Below are positions 38,226-45,016 of a DNA stretch of 64,000 nucleotides, one piece after another. This stretch comes from Marivivens sp. (GTDB taxonomy: Bacteria > Pseudomonadota > Alphaproteobacteria > Rhodobacterales > Rhodobacteraceae). The stretch's first letter is position 1; each line of letters begins with the position of its first letter. The stretch is from NCBI GenBank assembly GCA_024642115.1, contig JAHEBU010000006.1, forward strand, positions 62,001 to 126,000, written 5' to 3'. Below the pieces are notes generated by a model. The model worked only from the letters and a program-made list of their open reading frames with translations. It ran no database searches and was not told where the DNA came from. Made by a program: the position numbers and the translations under genes.

Positions 38226-38329
38226 CCCGGCGGCTCTGGCTGTCAGAGCGCCGGGCGGCGAATTCGGACTATGATCGGGCTACGCTGGGTCATGGCCGCG
38301 CTTATAGAGGGTGGGCGGGGCGGGGTAAA
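38226..38329 (-). promoter_or_regulatory. ileS promoter and candidate attenuator leader
   Basis: On the minus strand TTTACC (38329-38324), a 17-bp spacer and TATAAG (38306-38301) form a sigma70-like promoter. Seven nt later, at 38293, is the ATG of a 16-codon frame with Ile codons ATC, ATA and ATT. A 12-bp stem with one bulge (arms 38255-38244 and 38238-38226, 5-nt loop) overlaps the end of that frame, including its stop. No U-tract follows, so the mechanism (Rho, mRNA decay or pausing) is open. The arrangement is what an Ile-charging sensor would look like; inference. Confidence 0.5.
38243..38293 (-). CDS. candidate leaderless leader peptide of ileS
   Basis: Sixteen residues, MTQRSPIIVRIRRPAL, with three Ile (each a different codon, one the rare ATA) and a Val. 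No ribosome site is visible, but the ATG lies exactly where transcription from the TATAAG box should begin, so translation would be leaderless. The stop codon lies in the hairpin. Too short to be supported as a gene by composition alone. Confidence 0.4.
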   Translation of the reverse strand: MTQRSPIIVRIRRPAL

Positions 38330-38451
38330 GGTGGGGATGTCGGGGCCAGTTTTCCGCGCCAACCCAGCGCGTTCACGTTTGAACGGCGCGCAACCCACTG
38401 ACATGAAACGGATTTCTGAATTTTACGAATTGATTAACCATTGAGGCACGC

Positions 38452-38480
38452 CACCGGGCAGGCCAGAGGCCCACCCGGTG
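38452..38480 (-). terminator. terminator-like hairpin after the 42-aa gene
   Basis: CACCGGG/CCCGGTG plus GGCC/GGCC pair with a 2x2 internal loop around AGA, 24 nt past the stop of the 42-aa gene. There is no U-tract, so termination is uncertain. Confidence 0.4.
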
Positions 38481-38503
38481 CCGCGTCACGGCGCAAGCGG
38501 TCA

Positions 38504-38632
38504 TCAGACCTTGGCGCGGTGTTTCTGGGTCCGGCGCATGACCAGATAGAACAGCGCCACGCCACAGGCAAAAGCGCCAGCGGCAAGTGACATCAGCGGA
38601 TGGGCAGCCATCCAGGGTCCAAGATTTTGCAT
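38504..38632 (-). CDS. 42-aa single-span membrane protein
   Basis: Starts MQNLGPWMAAHPL, then one membrane span (SLAAGAFACGVALFYLVM) and a basic tail (RRTQKHRAKV). AGGA lies 7 nt before the ATG. The inside-positive tail and short length resemble small membrane regulators or respiratory-complex accessory peptides, but I do not recognise it. Upstream of the ileS promoter on the same strand and divergent from the truncated haemoglobin gene. Confidence 0.55.
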   Translation of the reverse strand: MQNLGPWMAAHPLMSLAAGAFACGVALFYLVMRRTQKHRAKV

Positions 38633-38778
38633 TTGATTTTCCTAAAAGTTTACACAGACCTTGGAATTTACCGGGGCAATGTGGCGCAAATTGGGACAGG
38701 ACGGGACCAGCGCCTGCGGCAGCCTGCCTGCTTGTCCCCGGACCGGGGACCAGTCACAACCGGGCAAAGGACGCCCGC

Positions 38779-39177
38779 ATGATCTCGCCCCGCTTTGCCA
38801 TCTCCAGCGAACAGATCGACCGCGTCGTCGCGGCTTTTTACGAGGCGGCCCGCCATCACCCCGGCCTTGGCCCCGTCTTTGCCGTCCACGTCACCGACTG
38901 GCCCGCGCACGAGGCCAAGGTGGCCGGGTTCTGGCGCAACGCCATCCTGTTCGAACGCAGTTATGACGGCAACCCGATGACCGCCCACCAAAAGGCGGGC
39001 AACGTGCGCCCGGGCATGTTCGATGCGTGGCTGGGATTGTTCGATGCGACTTTGCGCCGCGAACTGGAGCCGGACACCGCCGCCGCATGGTCGGCCCTTG
39101 CCCACAAGATCGGACAGGGGTTGCGATACGGGGTGGTGGAGCGGGCGACCATCGGGGGCGTGCCAAAGCTGCGTTAG
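38779..39177 (+). CDS. group III truncated haemoglobin-like protein
   Basis: A 132-aa globin of the 2/2 fold. The N-terminal half (ISSEQIDRVVAAFYEAARHHPGLGPVF, then HEAKVAGFWRNAIL) and YDGNPMTAHQKAG match group III. The usual P-x-x-H-F at the F helix, which supplies the proximal haem His, reads RPGMFDAWLGLF here, so Met80 appears where His is expected; His70 is retained. AAAGGA lies 8 nt before the ATG at 38779. Such globins are linked to nitrosative or low-oxygen chemistry. Whether this one binds haem normally is in doubt. Confidence 0.8.
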   Translation: MISPRFAISSEQIDRVVAAFYEAARHHPGLGPVFAVHVTDWPAHEAKVAGFWRNAILFERSYDGNPMTAHQKAGNVRPGMFDAWLGLFDATLRRELEPDTAAAWSALAHKIGQGLRYGVVERATIGGVPKLR

Positions 39178-39196
39178 GATAGCCGCCCCCTGACCG

Positions 39197-39637
39197 TTAC
39201 CAAGAAAAGTTGACACCGACCCGACCGGCGTTTCCGCCATTGTTGAGCCCGAGTCCAACGGTCGCATCAACAGACACGCCGTCCGATAGCTGTAGTGCGC
39301 CGCCGAACCCAAAGGCGGATTCGCCTTCGAATGTGCCGAGGTTCATATTGGCCCCGAACGTCTTTCCCGGCTCGATCCGGGCCGATTGCATGGCAATCCC
39401 CAACGCAACCCCTTCGTAGGCCTTCGATACGATTTGCGACTGACCAAAGACAACGCCGGTTTCGGTGTTCACCGCAGTCACGCCCGTATCCGGATTTAGG
39501 CAGGTATCGGTTCCCGGTAGAACCAGAAACCCCGCACCGAACTGGTCGCAGGTCCGCACATAGTTGACCGGAACGGCCATCGCAGTCGTGGTCGCAGCCA
39601 CCAGAAGCCCTGCGATCGTCATTACCTTCGTTGTCAT
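39197..39637 (-). CDS. small outer-membrane protein with porin-like start and YadA-like anchor
   Basis: A 146-aa exported protein. Signal peptide MTTKVMTIAGLLVAATTTAMA (cleavage ~21). The mature start VNYVRTCDQFGAGFLVLPGT followed by DTC resembles the conserved start of alphaproteobacterial porins (two Cys ~18 apart). The C-terminal ~70 residues (YEGVALGIAMQSARIEPGKT, ESAFGFGGALQLSDGVSVDA, then RVGVNFSW with terminal Trp) have the pattern of a YadA-type trimeric barrel anchor. Far shorter than a porin. AAGGAAAAG precedes the ATG. Function unknown; a trimeric barrel in the outer membrane is inference. Confidence 0.65.
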   Translation of the reverse strand: MTTKVMTIAGLLVAATTTAMAVPVNYVRTCDQFGAGFLVLPGTDTCLNPDTGVTAVNTETGVVFGQSQIVSKAYEGVALGIAMQSARIEPGKTFGANMNLGTFEGESAFGFGGALQLSDGVSVDATVGLGLNNGGNAGRVGVNFSW

Positions 39638-39746
39638 TTTCTTTTCCTTATTCTGAAGGGACGACCCTATGGGGTTATGCGGCGGCACCCAATCGCAATC
39701 GGGGTGTCGCCGCAGTTTAGTGGCTGGTGCGTCTTTTCGAAAAATC

Positions 39747-39904
39747 TTGCCCGAACGGCCAGCGCCTGCTATCTGCCCGCCCATGTCCCAGATGATGAAG
39801 AAAACCATGACCACCAAGACCACCGCTTTGGCGGGGGATCTGGTCATGTGCTGCATCTGACGCGACACTGAACCCCAGAGCCCCGCCAAAGCGGTCGGGG
39901 CTGG
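39747..39904 (+). promoter_or_regulatory. asd promoter and candidate attenuator leader
   Basis: TTGCCC (39747-39752), a 17-bp spacer and TATCTG (39770-39775) are followed by 7 nt and the ATG (39783) of a 25-codon frame. Within it, 39822-39836 (ACCGCTTTGGCGGGG) is perfectly complementary over 15 nt to 39881-39895 (CCCCGCCAAAGCGGT). The latter can instead join a competing hairpin, AGCCCCG (39879-39885) with CGGGGCT (39896-39902). Mutually exclusive stems with a translated frame are the architecture of an attenuator. No U-tract follows either stem, so how it acts is unclear. Confidence 0.55.
39783..39860 (+). CDS. candidate leaderless leader peptide of asd, rich in Met/Lys/Thr
   Basis: Twenty-five codons with five Met, three Lys and five Thr (all ACC), concentrated in MMKKTMTTKTT, and ending VMCCI. 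Met, Lys, Thr and Ile are the amino-acid products made through aspartate semialdehyde, the product of the next gene. No ribosome site precedes 39783, but it is 7 nt past the -10-like box; a second possible start is 39807 (after GAAGAAAACC). Confidence 0.45.
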   Translation: MSQMMKKTMTTKTTALAGDLVMCCI

Positions 39905-39956
39905 TTCGTGAAAAGCAACCATCGTCCCGACCTTTCCCCCAAGAAAGAGAAAGACC

Positions 39957-41012
39957 ATGAATGCCCATTCCCTGCCCCCCCGATCTGCTGCCCTTGCCCC
40001 CGTCATTGCCATTGTCGGCGCGACTGGCGCTGTTGGGATTGAACTGATCCGCGTGCTTGAGGCGCGCCAGACGCCCCTGTCCCGGTTGCGCCTGCTCGCC
40101 TCGCCTCGGTCGGCCGGTCGGACCCTGCCGTTTCGCGGAGCAGAGATTGAGGTCGAGGTGCTGACCGAGGACAGCTTTGCCGGGTGCGACATAGTATTCT
40201 TTTCCGCGGGCGCGTCGATTTCCCGCAACTATGCGCCTCTGGCGGTGCAGGCGGGCGCGGTCGTGATCGACAATTCGTCCGCCTTTCGGATGGACCCGAC
40301 CGTGCCGCTGATCGTCCCCGAGGCGAATGCCACAGCCCTGGTCCCCCATGCGGGCATTATCGCCAATCCCAACTGTGTCGCCGCCATTGCCACGGTCGCC
40401 CTTGCCCCCCTGCACGCCTGCTGGTCGATCCGTCGTTTGTCCATCGTGACCTACCAAAGCGCGTCCGGTGCTGGCGCTGCCGCGATGGAGGAGTTGCGCG
40501 CCGGAACCGCCGCCCATCTGGCAGGCGCGCCGTTCACGCCGCAGGTTTTGCCGCATCCCTATGCCTTTAATATCTTTAGCCATAATGCCGATGTGGATCC
40601 CGAGACGGGCTATAACGGGGAGGAGTTGAAGGTCGTGGCCGAGACCCGCCGCATCCTCAACCTGCCGCGGCTGCCCATCGGGATCACCTGCGTCCGCGTC
40701 CCCGTCCTGCGCGCCCATTCGATGGCCATCTCTGTCCGGTTCGAGGATCATGTGACCCCGGATCTGGTCCGCGCCCGGCTGGCCAGCGCCCCCGGTGTGC
40801 GGCTGGTCGATGACAGGGCCGCCAACCATTTCCCGATGCCGTCCGAGGCCACGGGAACCGATGACGTGCTGGTCGGCCGCATCCGCACCGATCTGGCCGA
40901 TCCGTCGGGCCGGACCATCGCCATGTTCGTGGCCGGGGATCAATTGCTCAAGGGGGCGGCCCTGAATGCCGTGCAGATTGCCGAGGCGCTGGGGCTGGGC
41001 GTGGCGGCGTGA
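39957..41012 (+). CDS. asd: aspartate-semialdehyde dehydrogenase
   Basis: A 351-aa enzyme reducing aspartyl phosphate to aspartate semialdehyde, the branch point to Lys/DAP, Met, Thr and Ile. NADP-binding loop VIAIVGATGAVGIELIRVL, the active-site Cys in IANPNCVAAI, VVDNSS-type segment VVIDNSSAFRMDPTVPLIVPE and the substrate-binding VVAETRRIL. Somewhat divergent from the housekeeping type, so a second asd copy elsewhere is possible. AAGAAAGAG precedes the ATG. A 174-nt structured leader is upstream; the FAD monooxygenase follows. Confidence 0.93.
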   Translation: MNAHSLPPRSAALAPVIAIVGATGAVGIELIRVLEARQTPLSRLRLLASPRSAGRTLPFRGAEIEVEVLTEDSFAGCDIVFFSAGASISRNYAPLAVQAGAVVIDNSSAFRMDPTVPLIVPEANATALVPHAGIIANPNCVAAIATVALAPLHACWSIRRLSIVTYQSASGAGAAAMEELRAGTAAHLAGAPFTPQVLPHPYAFNIFSHNADVDPETGYNGEELKVVAETRRILNLPRLPIGITCVRVPVLRAHSMAISVRFEDHVTPDLVRARLASAPGVRLVDDRAANHFPMPSEATGTDDVLVGRIRTDLADPSGRTIAMFVAGDQLLKGAALNAVQIAEALGLGVAA

Positions 41013-41051
41013 GTGCTTGATTTTCCGGGCGAATCCGGTCCTGACTGCGAC

Positions 41052-42239
41052 ATGGAACAAACCATTGCCATTGTCGGGGCCGGGATCGGCGGGTTGGCTG
41101 CGGCCAGCCTGCTGGCCGATCTGGGTCATACGGTCACGGTGTTTGACCAGTTCGATCAGCCCCGCCCAGTGGGGTCGGGGCTGGTGATCCAGCCGGTCGG
41201 CCAGACGGTTTTGGACAGCGTCGGCGTTCTGGACCTGGCCCGGCGGACAGGTGCTCCGATCCGCCGGATGCTGGGGCACGAGGCGGACAGCGGCCGGACG
41301 GTTCTGGACGTCTGGTATGACCGGGCAGGCACCGACCGCGCGGGTCTGGCCATTCATCGCGGGGCCTTGTTTGCCGCGTTGCTGGAAGGGGTGCAGCGGC
41401 GCGAGGTAGCTCTGGTCGCGGCCGCACGGGTCAGCGGGGCTGAACGCGGTCATTTAACCTTTGCCGATGGCAGGCGGCGTGGGCCGTTCGATCTGATCGT
41501 GGACGCGAGCGGCGCGGGGTCGCCACTGTCGCCGCTCCGCTCTCGTCCGTTGCCCTATGGGGCGATCTGGGGGACAGTGGACTGGCCGCAGACCGACCTG
41601 CCAGGGGATGAATTGCGCCAGAGCTATCGCCGGGCGGACCGAATGATGGGAGTTTTGCCCATCGGCGCGCCGACCGGAGCCGCGGGTCGAAAAGCGGCCA
41701 TCTTCTGGTCGATGCCCGCAGGAGCGTATGACGATTGGCGGGCGCAGGGACTTGCGGCCTGGCGAACGGAAGCGGCGGCCCTCTGGCCGGCGTTCGCCGC
41801 CTTTGCGGCCCAGATCACGGACCCCGAGCAGATGACCATGGCCCGCTATGGTCACGGCACGTTGTCCCGTCCGTGGTCGCCGGGCCTCGTTCACATCGGC
41901 GACGCCGCGCACCGGGCCAGCCCGCAACTGGGACAAGGGGCGAACATGGCATTGCTCGACGCGTTTGCCCTGGCCGAAGCCCTACGATTGGCGAAGGGAG
42001 ACGCGGCGCTGGCCCTGTATGCCCGCGCCCGCCGCTGGCACGTGCGAATCTACCAGGCAATGAGCGCGGTCTTTACCCCGCAATACCAGTCCGACAGCCG
42101 ATGGCTGCCCGCCCTGCGCGACAGGGTCCTGTTTCCGGCCAGCCAGATCGGCCCCTTGCCACGGCTGCTTAGCGCGATCGTCTGCGGGACGATGGTCCGA
42201 CCCCTGGGGTCGATGATGGGCCGGGGGGCGCTGGGTTGA
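41052..42239 (+). CDS. FAD-dependent aromatic-ring monooxygenase-like protein
   Basis: A 395-aa group A flavoprotein of the PHBH/salicylate hydroxylase fold. FAD loop TIAIVGAGIGGLAAASLLAD, the second ribityl motif PGLVHIGDAAHRASPQLGQG and a C-terminal helical region (ARARRWHVRIYQAMSAVF). The ATG at 41052 starts at the flavin loop; a GTG at 41013, directly after the asd stop, would add 13 residues. Substrate unknown. Its 3' end reaches the repeat that follows (…GTTGAAACCC). Confidence 0.8.
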   Translation: MEQTIAIVGAGIGGLAAASLLADLGHTVTVFDQFDQPRPVGSGLVIQPVGQTVLDSVGVLDLARRTGAPIRRMLGHEADSGRTVLDVWYDRAGTDRAGLAIHRGALFAALLEGVQRREVALVAAARVSGAERGHLTFADGRRRGPFDLIVDASGAGSPLSPLRSRPLPYGAIWGTVDWPQTDLPGDELRQSYRRADRMMGVLPIGAPTGAAGRKAAIFWSMPAGAYDDWRAQGLAAWRTEAAALWPAFAAFAAQITDPEQMTMARYGHGTLSRPWSPGLVHIGDAAHRASPQLGQGANMALLDAFALAEALRLAKGDAALALYARARRWHVRIYQAMSAVFTPQYQSDSRWLPALRDRVLFPASQIGPLPRLLSAIVCGTMVRPLGSMMGRGALG

Positions 42240-42383
42240 AACCCGCCGTACAAGGGTCTTTGGCTTCTCATTGCCAAAAAACCGCCGCCGGAGGCTCCTT
42301 GCATTTGATCCGGGAGCCTCCGGCGGGAGTTTCTTAGACCAAAGAAGCCCGAGGCCAGACTGTAAGGTGGGTTTCAACCCACC
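42240..42383. repeat. complete modular hairpin repeat between convergent genes
   Basis: Order: AAACCCGCCGTACAAG, TCTTTGGCTTCTCATTGCC, then GCCGCCGGAGGCTCC paired with GGAGCCTCCGGCGGGAG, then TTTCTT, AGACCAAAGAAGCC and the hairpin GGTGGGTTTCAACCCACC (42366-42383). Both sides carry a CTTTGG / CCAAAG box. It separates the monooxygenase (+) from the redox fusion (-) and should terminate both. Confidence 0.85.
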
Positions 42384-42391
42384 CTGCCCGA

Positions 42392-44008
42392 TCAGGGTGT
42401 TACGGGCGTGTTGACGAATTCCCAGACGCGGGAAATCACCACCGATCCTTCGCCTACCGAACTTGCCACCCGTTTGACCGATCCGGCCCGCACGTCGCCC
42501 ACGGCAAAGATGCCGGGGTGCGAGGTTTCATAGGACGAGGCACCGTTCGCCCCGGTAATCACGAATCCCTTGGCGTCGAGGTCCACAAGGCCGGCCAGCC
42601 AGTCGGTGTTGGGTGCGGCCCCTACCATGATAAACGCCGCACGGGCGGAGATGTCGCGGTCGTCATCTGGTGTTTCCAGAGTCACCTTTTCAAGGTGGTC
42701 CGCCCCGTGCAGGGTCTTGATCTGGGTGCCGTAGTGAATGGTGATCCTTTCATCCTTTTCCAGCCGCGACAGCAGGTAGTCGGACATCGAGTCGGCCAGG
42801 CTCTTGCCCCGGACCAGCACATGGACATGGGTCGCATGCCGCGACAGGAACATCGCGGCCTGTCCGGCCGAATTTCCGCCGCCCACCACGATCACCTCGG
42901 AATCGCGGCAGAACCGCGCCTCGATTTCGGTTGCGGCATAGTAGACGCCGACCCCTTCCAGATTTTCGAGCCGGTCGAGCGGCAGGCGGCGGTACTGCAC
43001 ACCCGTCGCCACGATCACCGCCCGGGCGTTGACCTTTTCCCCGTCGTCAAGCGTGGCGCAGAACGTCCCGTTATCCAGCCGGGTCAGCCCCGCCACCCGG
43101 CGCGGCACGGCGAAGCGGGTGCCGAACTTCATCGCCTGCACCTCGCCCCGCCAGACCAGATCGCCGCCGGAAATCCCGGTGGGAAAGCCCATGTAATTCT
43201 CGATCCGGCTGGAGGTGCCCGCCTGCCCACCGATGGCCAGATCCTCGACCACGAGCGCGGTCAGACCCTCTGCCCCCGCATAAACTGCGGCCGCCACCCC
43301 CGCAGGCCCGCCACCCACGATCAGCACGTCGAACACATGCCCCTCTTCGATGTCCAGATCGAGCCCGAGCCGCCGCGCGATCTTGATGGGCGTGGGATCG
43401 GGGATCACCTCGTCCTGGCCAAAGATGACCGCAGGCTTGTTCGCGTCTATCGAACATGTGTTCGCCAGCGCCTCGGCCTTGTGGTCGGACAGGCTCAATT
43501 CCCGGAACGGGATCCGGTTGCGGCTGGCAAACTGCGCTATCTGGCGAATTGCCTTGCTTTCTTCGGCCCCGATCAGGGTCAGGTTCGCCTCGTTCGTTTC
43601 CAGCATCCGCCGCCGCCGCCCGGCAAAGACGGTGATAACGATGTCGCTGAGTTCCGGGATGCGGCTCATCAGGTCGAGCATTGCCTTGCGCGGCACACAC
43701 AGGATTTCTGCATCTTGCACCACACGCGCCCCCAGCATCGCCCGCCCGCCCGACAGAAAGCTGATTTCGCCAAAGAACTGCGTAGGTTGCAGCGTGGCCT
43801 TGCCGTAGCGGCCACCGGTTCGTGGGTCGATCGCCTCGACCTCGCCCGACAGGACGTAGTGAAAGCTGGTGATCGGGTCGCCCATCTGTTGCAGGATGTC
43901 TCCCGGCTTCATCTGAAGGACCGTGCCGACCTCGCGCATGGCCGCGACATGGGCGTCGTGCAGCGGCGTGCGGGTCATGGTATTCAGATCGACGGCCAGG
44001 CTTTCCAT
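42392..44008 (-). CDS. cyclic-nucleotide-binding domain / thioredoxin-reductase-like fusion
   Basis: A 538-aa three-part protein. Residues ~20-140 are a cNMP-binding beta barrel with the phosphate cassette FFGEISFLSGGRAMLGARV (~78-96). Residues ~145-215 look thioredoxin-like (AIRQIAQFASRNRIPFRELS, KPAVIFGQDEVIPDPTPIKI) with no CxxC. Residues ~222-538 are a two-dinucleotide-domain flavoprotein: FDVLIVGGGPAGVAAAVYAG, EVIVVGGGNSAGQAAMFLS and HPGIFAVGDVRAGSVKRVAS. The CxxC of true thioredoxin reductase is missing from the NADPH domain (the region reads CRDSEVIVV). It is probably a cNMP-regulated NAD(P)H oxidoreductase with another electron acceptor. GGGAG precedes the ATG. Confidence 0.85.
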   Translation of the reverse strand: MESLAVDLNTMTRTPLHDAHVAAMREVGTVLQMKPGDILQQMGDPITSFHYVLSGEVEAIDPRTGGRYGKATLQPTQFFGEISFLSGGRAMLGARVVQDAEILCVPRKAMLDLMSRIPELSDIVITVFAGRRRRMLETNEANLTLIGAEESKAIRQIAQFASRNRIPFRELSLSDHKAEALANTCSIDANKPAVIFGQDEVIPDPTPIKIARRLGLDLDIEEGHVFDVLIVGGGPAGVAAAVYAGAEGLTALVVEDLAIGGQAGTSSRIENYMGFPTGISGGDLVWRGEVQAMKFGTRFAVPRRVAGLTRLDNGTFCATLDDGEKVNARAVIVATGVQYRRLPLDRLENLEGVGVYYAATEIEARFCRDSEVIVVGGGNSAGQAAMFLSRHATHVHVLVRGKSLADSMSDYLLSRLEKDERITIHYGTQIKTLHGADHLEKVTLETPDDDRDISARAAFIMVGAAPNTDWLAGLVDLDAKGFVITGANGASSYETSHPGIFAVGDVRAGSVKRVASSVGEGSVVISRVWEFVNTPVTP

Positions 44009-44011
44009 AGG

Positions 44012-45016
44012 TTACTCCCGAGTTCCGAACAGGCCGGTCAGCGCCCGTTGCACCAGCGTCGTGACCGAGGGTCGTTTGGTGGCGACAAAGGGCAAGGGGC
44101 GGCAGACCTCGATTGCGGCGACGCCCACGCGGGCCGTCAGCGCCCCGTTTATGACACCTTCGCCAAATCTGCGTGACAGTTTCGACAAAAGCCCCCCACC
44201 TGCCACCGAATGAATGAGGTCATCGCCTACGGCCACGGCACCTGTGGCCACAAGATGGGCGAGAACGGTACGGGTCAGCCGCCAACTGCCCAGCGTCCCT
44301 GCCCGCCCGCCGTAGACTTCGGCGATGCGCCGGATCATCCGCAGGTTCGAGGTGAGTGCGGTAAACACGTCGGCCAATGCCAGCGGGACCACCGCCGTCA
44401 CCGTCGCCACCTGCCGCGCCGCCGCCTCGACTTCGCGTTGCGCCCGTTGGTCGAGCGGGGCGAGCAACGTCAATTCTGCATGCCCCAGCAGGCCGTCCGC
44501 ATCGAAGATGTCCGCCCCCTGATCGCGCATCTTGTCCCGCGCCCAGGCCGTATCGGGTCGGTTGGCGTAGAGTTTTTCCAGCCGCGCAATGACCGCCCGC
44601 GCCCCTTTCAGATCGCCCGTCGCGTGGGCCGTCGTTGCCGCCTTGTGGATGTCGTCGAGCCTGCGCAGCCGGGCAAAGGCCGCCAGTTCCTTGAGCGCGA
44701 TGATGGTGAGGACCAGAACGAAGAGGATCACGAGGATCAGCGCGATATACCCAAGGATCGGGTTCCGGCTGAACAACCCGTTCACATAGTCCCAGGCGGC
44801 AAGCGTGGCCACGAATGTCACCAGCGAGCCAAGGATCGACCAGAACCAACCCGCCAACCGCGAGGGTTTGCGTGCGCCCAGCGCCATCACCTGCTGCATC
44901 GCCGTCGGTCCCGCCATGTCGGGCAGGTCCAGCACCGGCTCTGCCTCGCCCGGACGGGCGGCGGGCATGTCGTCGTCGAGGTCGATCAGGACAGGACCTT
45001 TGCGGGAATCGGTCAT
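44012..45016 (-). CDS. TIGR01620/YcjF family membrane protein
   Basis: A 334-aa inner-membrane protein. The N-terminal acidic, proline-rich tail leads to two membrane spans (FWSILGSLVTFVATLAAWDY and ILGYIALILVILFVLVLTII), then a helical cytoplasmic domain (DUF697-like) with DIFDADGLLGHAELTLLAPL and AVVPLALADVFTALTSNLRM. Homologues are linked to the YcjX GTPase-like protein, also present here two genes upstream. The start overlaps the GNAT stop by 4 nt. Confidence 0.85.
   Translation of the reverse strand: MTDSRKGPVLIDLDDDMPAARPGEAEPVLDLPDMAGPTAMQQVMALGARKPSRLAGWFWSILGSLVTFVATLAAWDYVNGLFSRNPILGYIALILVILFVLVLTIIALKELAAFARLRRLDDIHKAATTAHATGDLKGARAVIARLEKLYANRPDTAWARDKMRDQGADIFDADGLLGHAELTLLAPLDQRAQREVEAAARQVATVTAVVPLALADVFTALTSNLRMIRRIAEVYGGRAGTLGSWRLTRTVLAHLVATGAVAVGDDLIHSVAGGGLLSKLSRRFGEGVINGALTARVGVAAIEVCRPLPFVATKRPSVTTLVQRALTGLFGTRE

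Noticed and set aside
39637-39849. Minus-strand hydrophobic frame (MTRSPAKAVVLVVMVFFIIW) opposite the asd leader, resembling a Val/Ile-rich leader peptide or membrane protein
   Set aside because: It is the mirror of ACC-rich codons on the plus strand, has no ribosome site, and leads only into the small outer-membrane protein gene, for which branched-chain control makes no sense.
39879-39902. Calling the asd leader hairpin a rho-independent terminator
   Set aside because: It is followed by GGTTCGTG, not a U-tract, so it is reported only as part of a candidate regulatory leader.
42240-42383. Modular repeat as an insertion sequence or integron attC site
   Set aside because: No terminal repeats with target duplication, no transposase or integrase nearby, and no attC R-box pairs; structure fits a terminator-like repeat.
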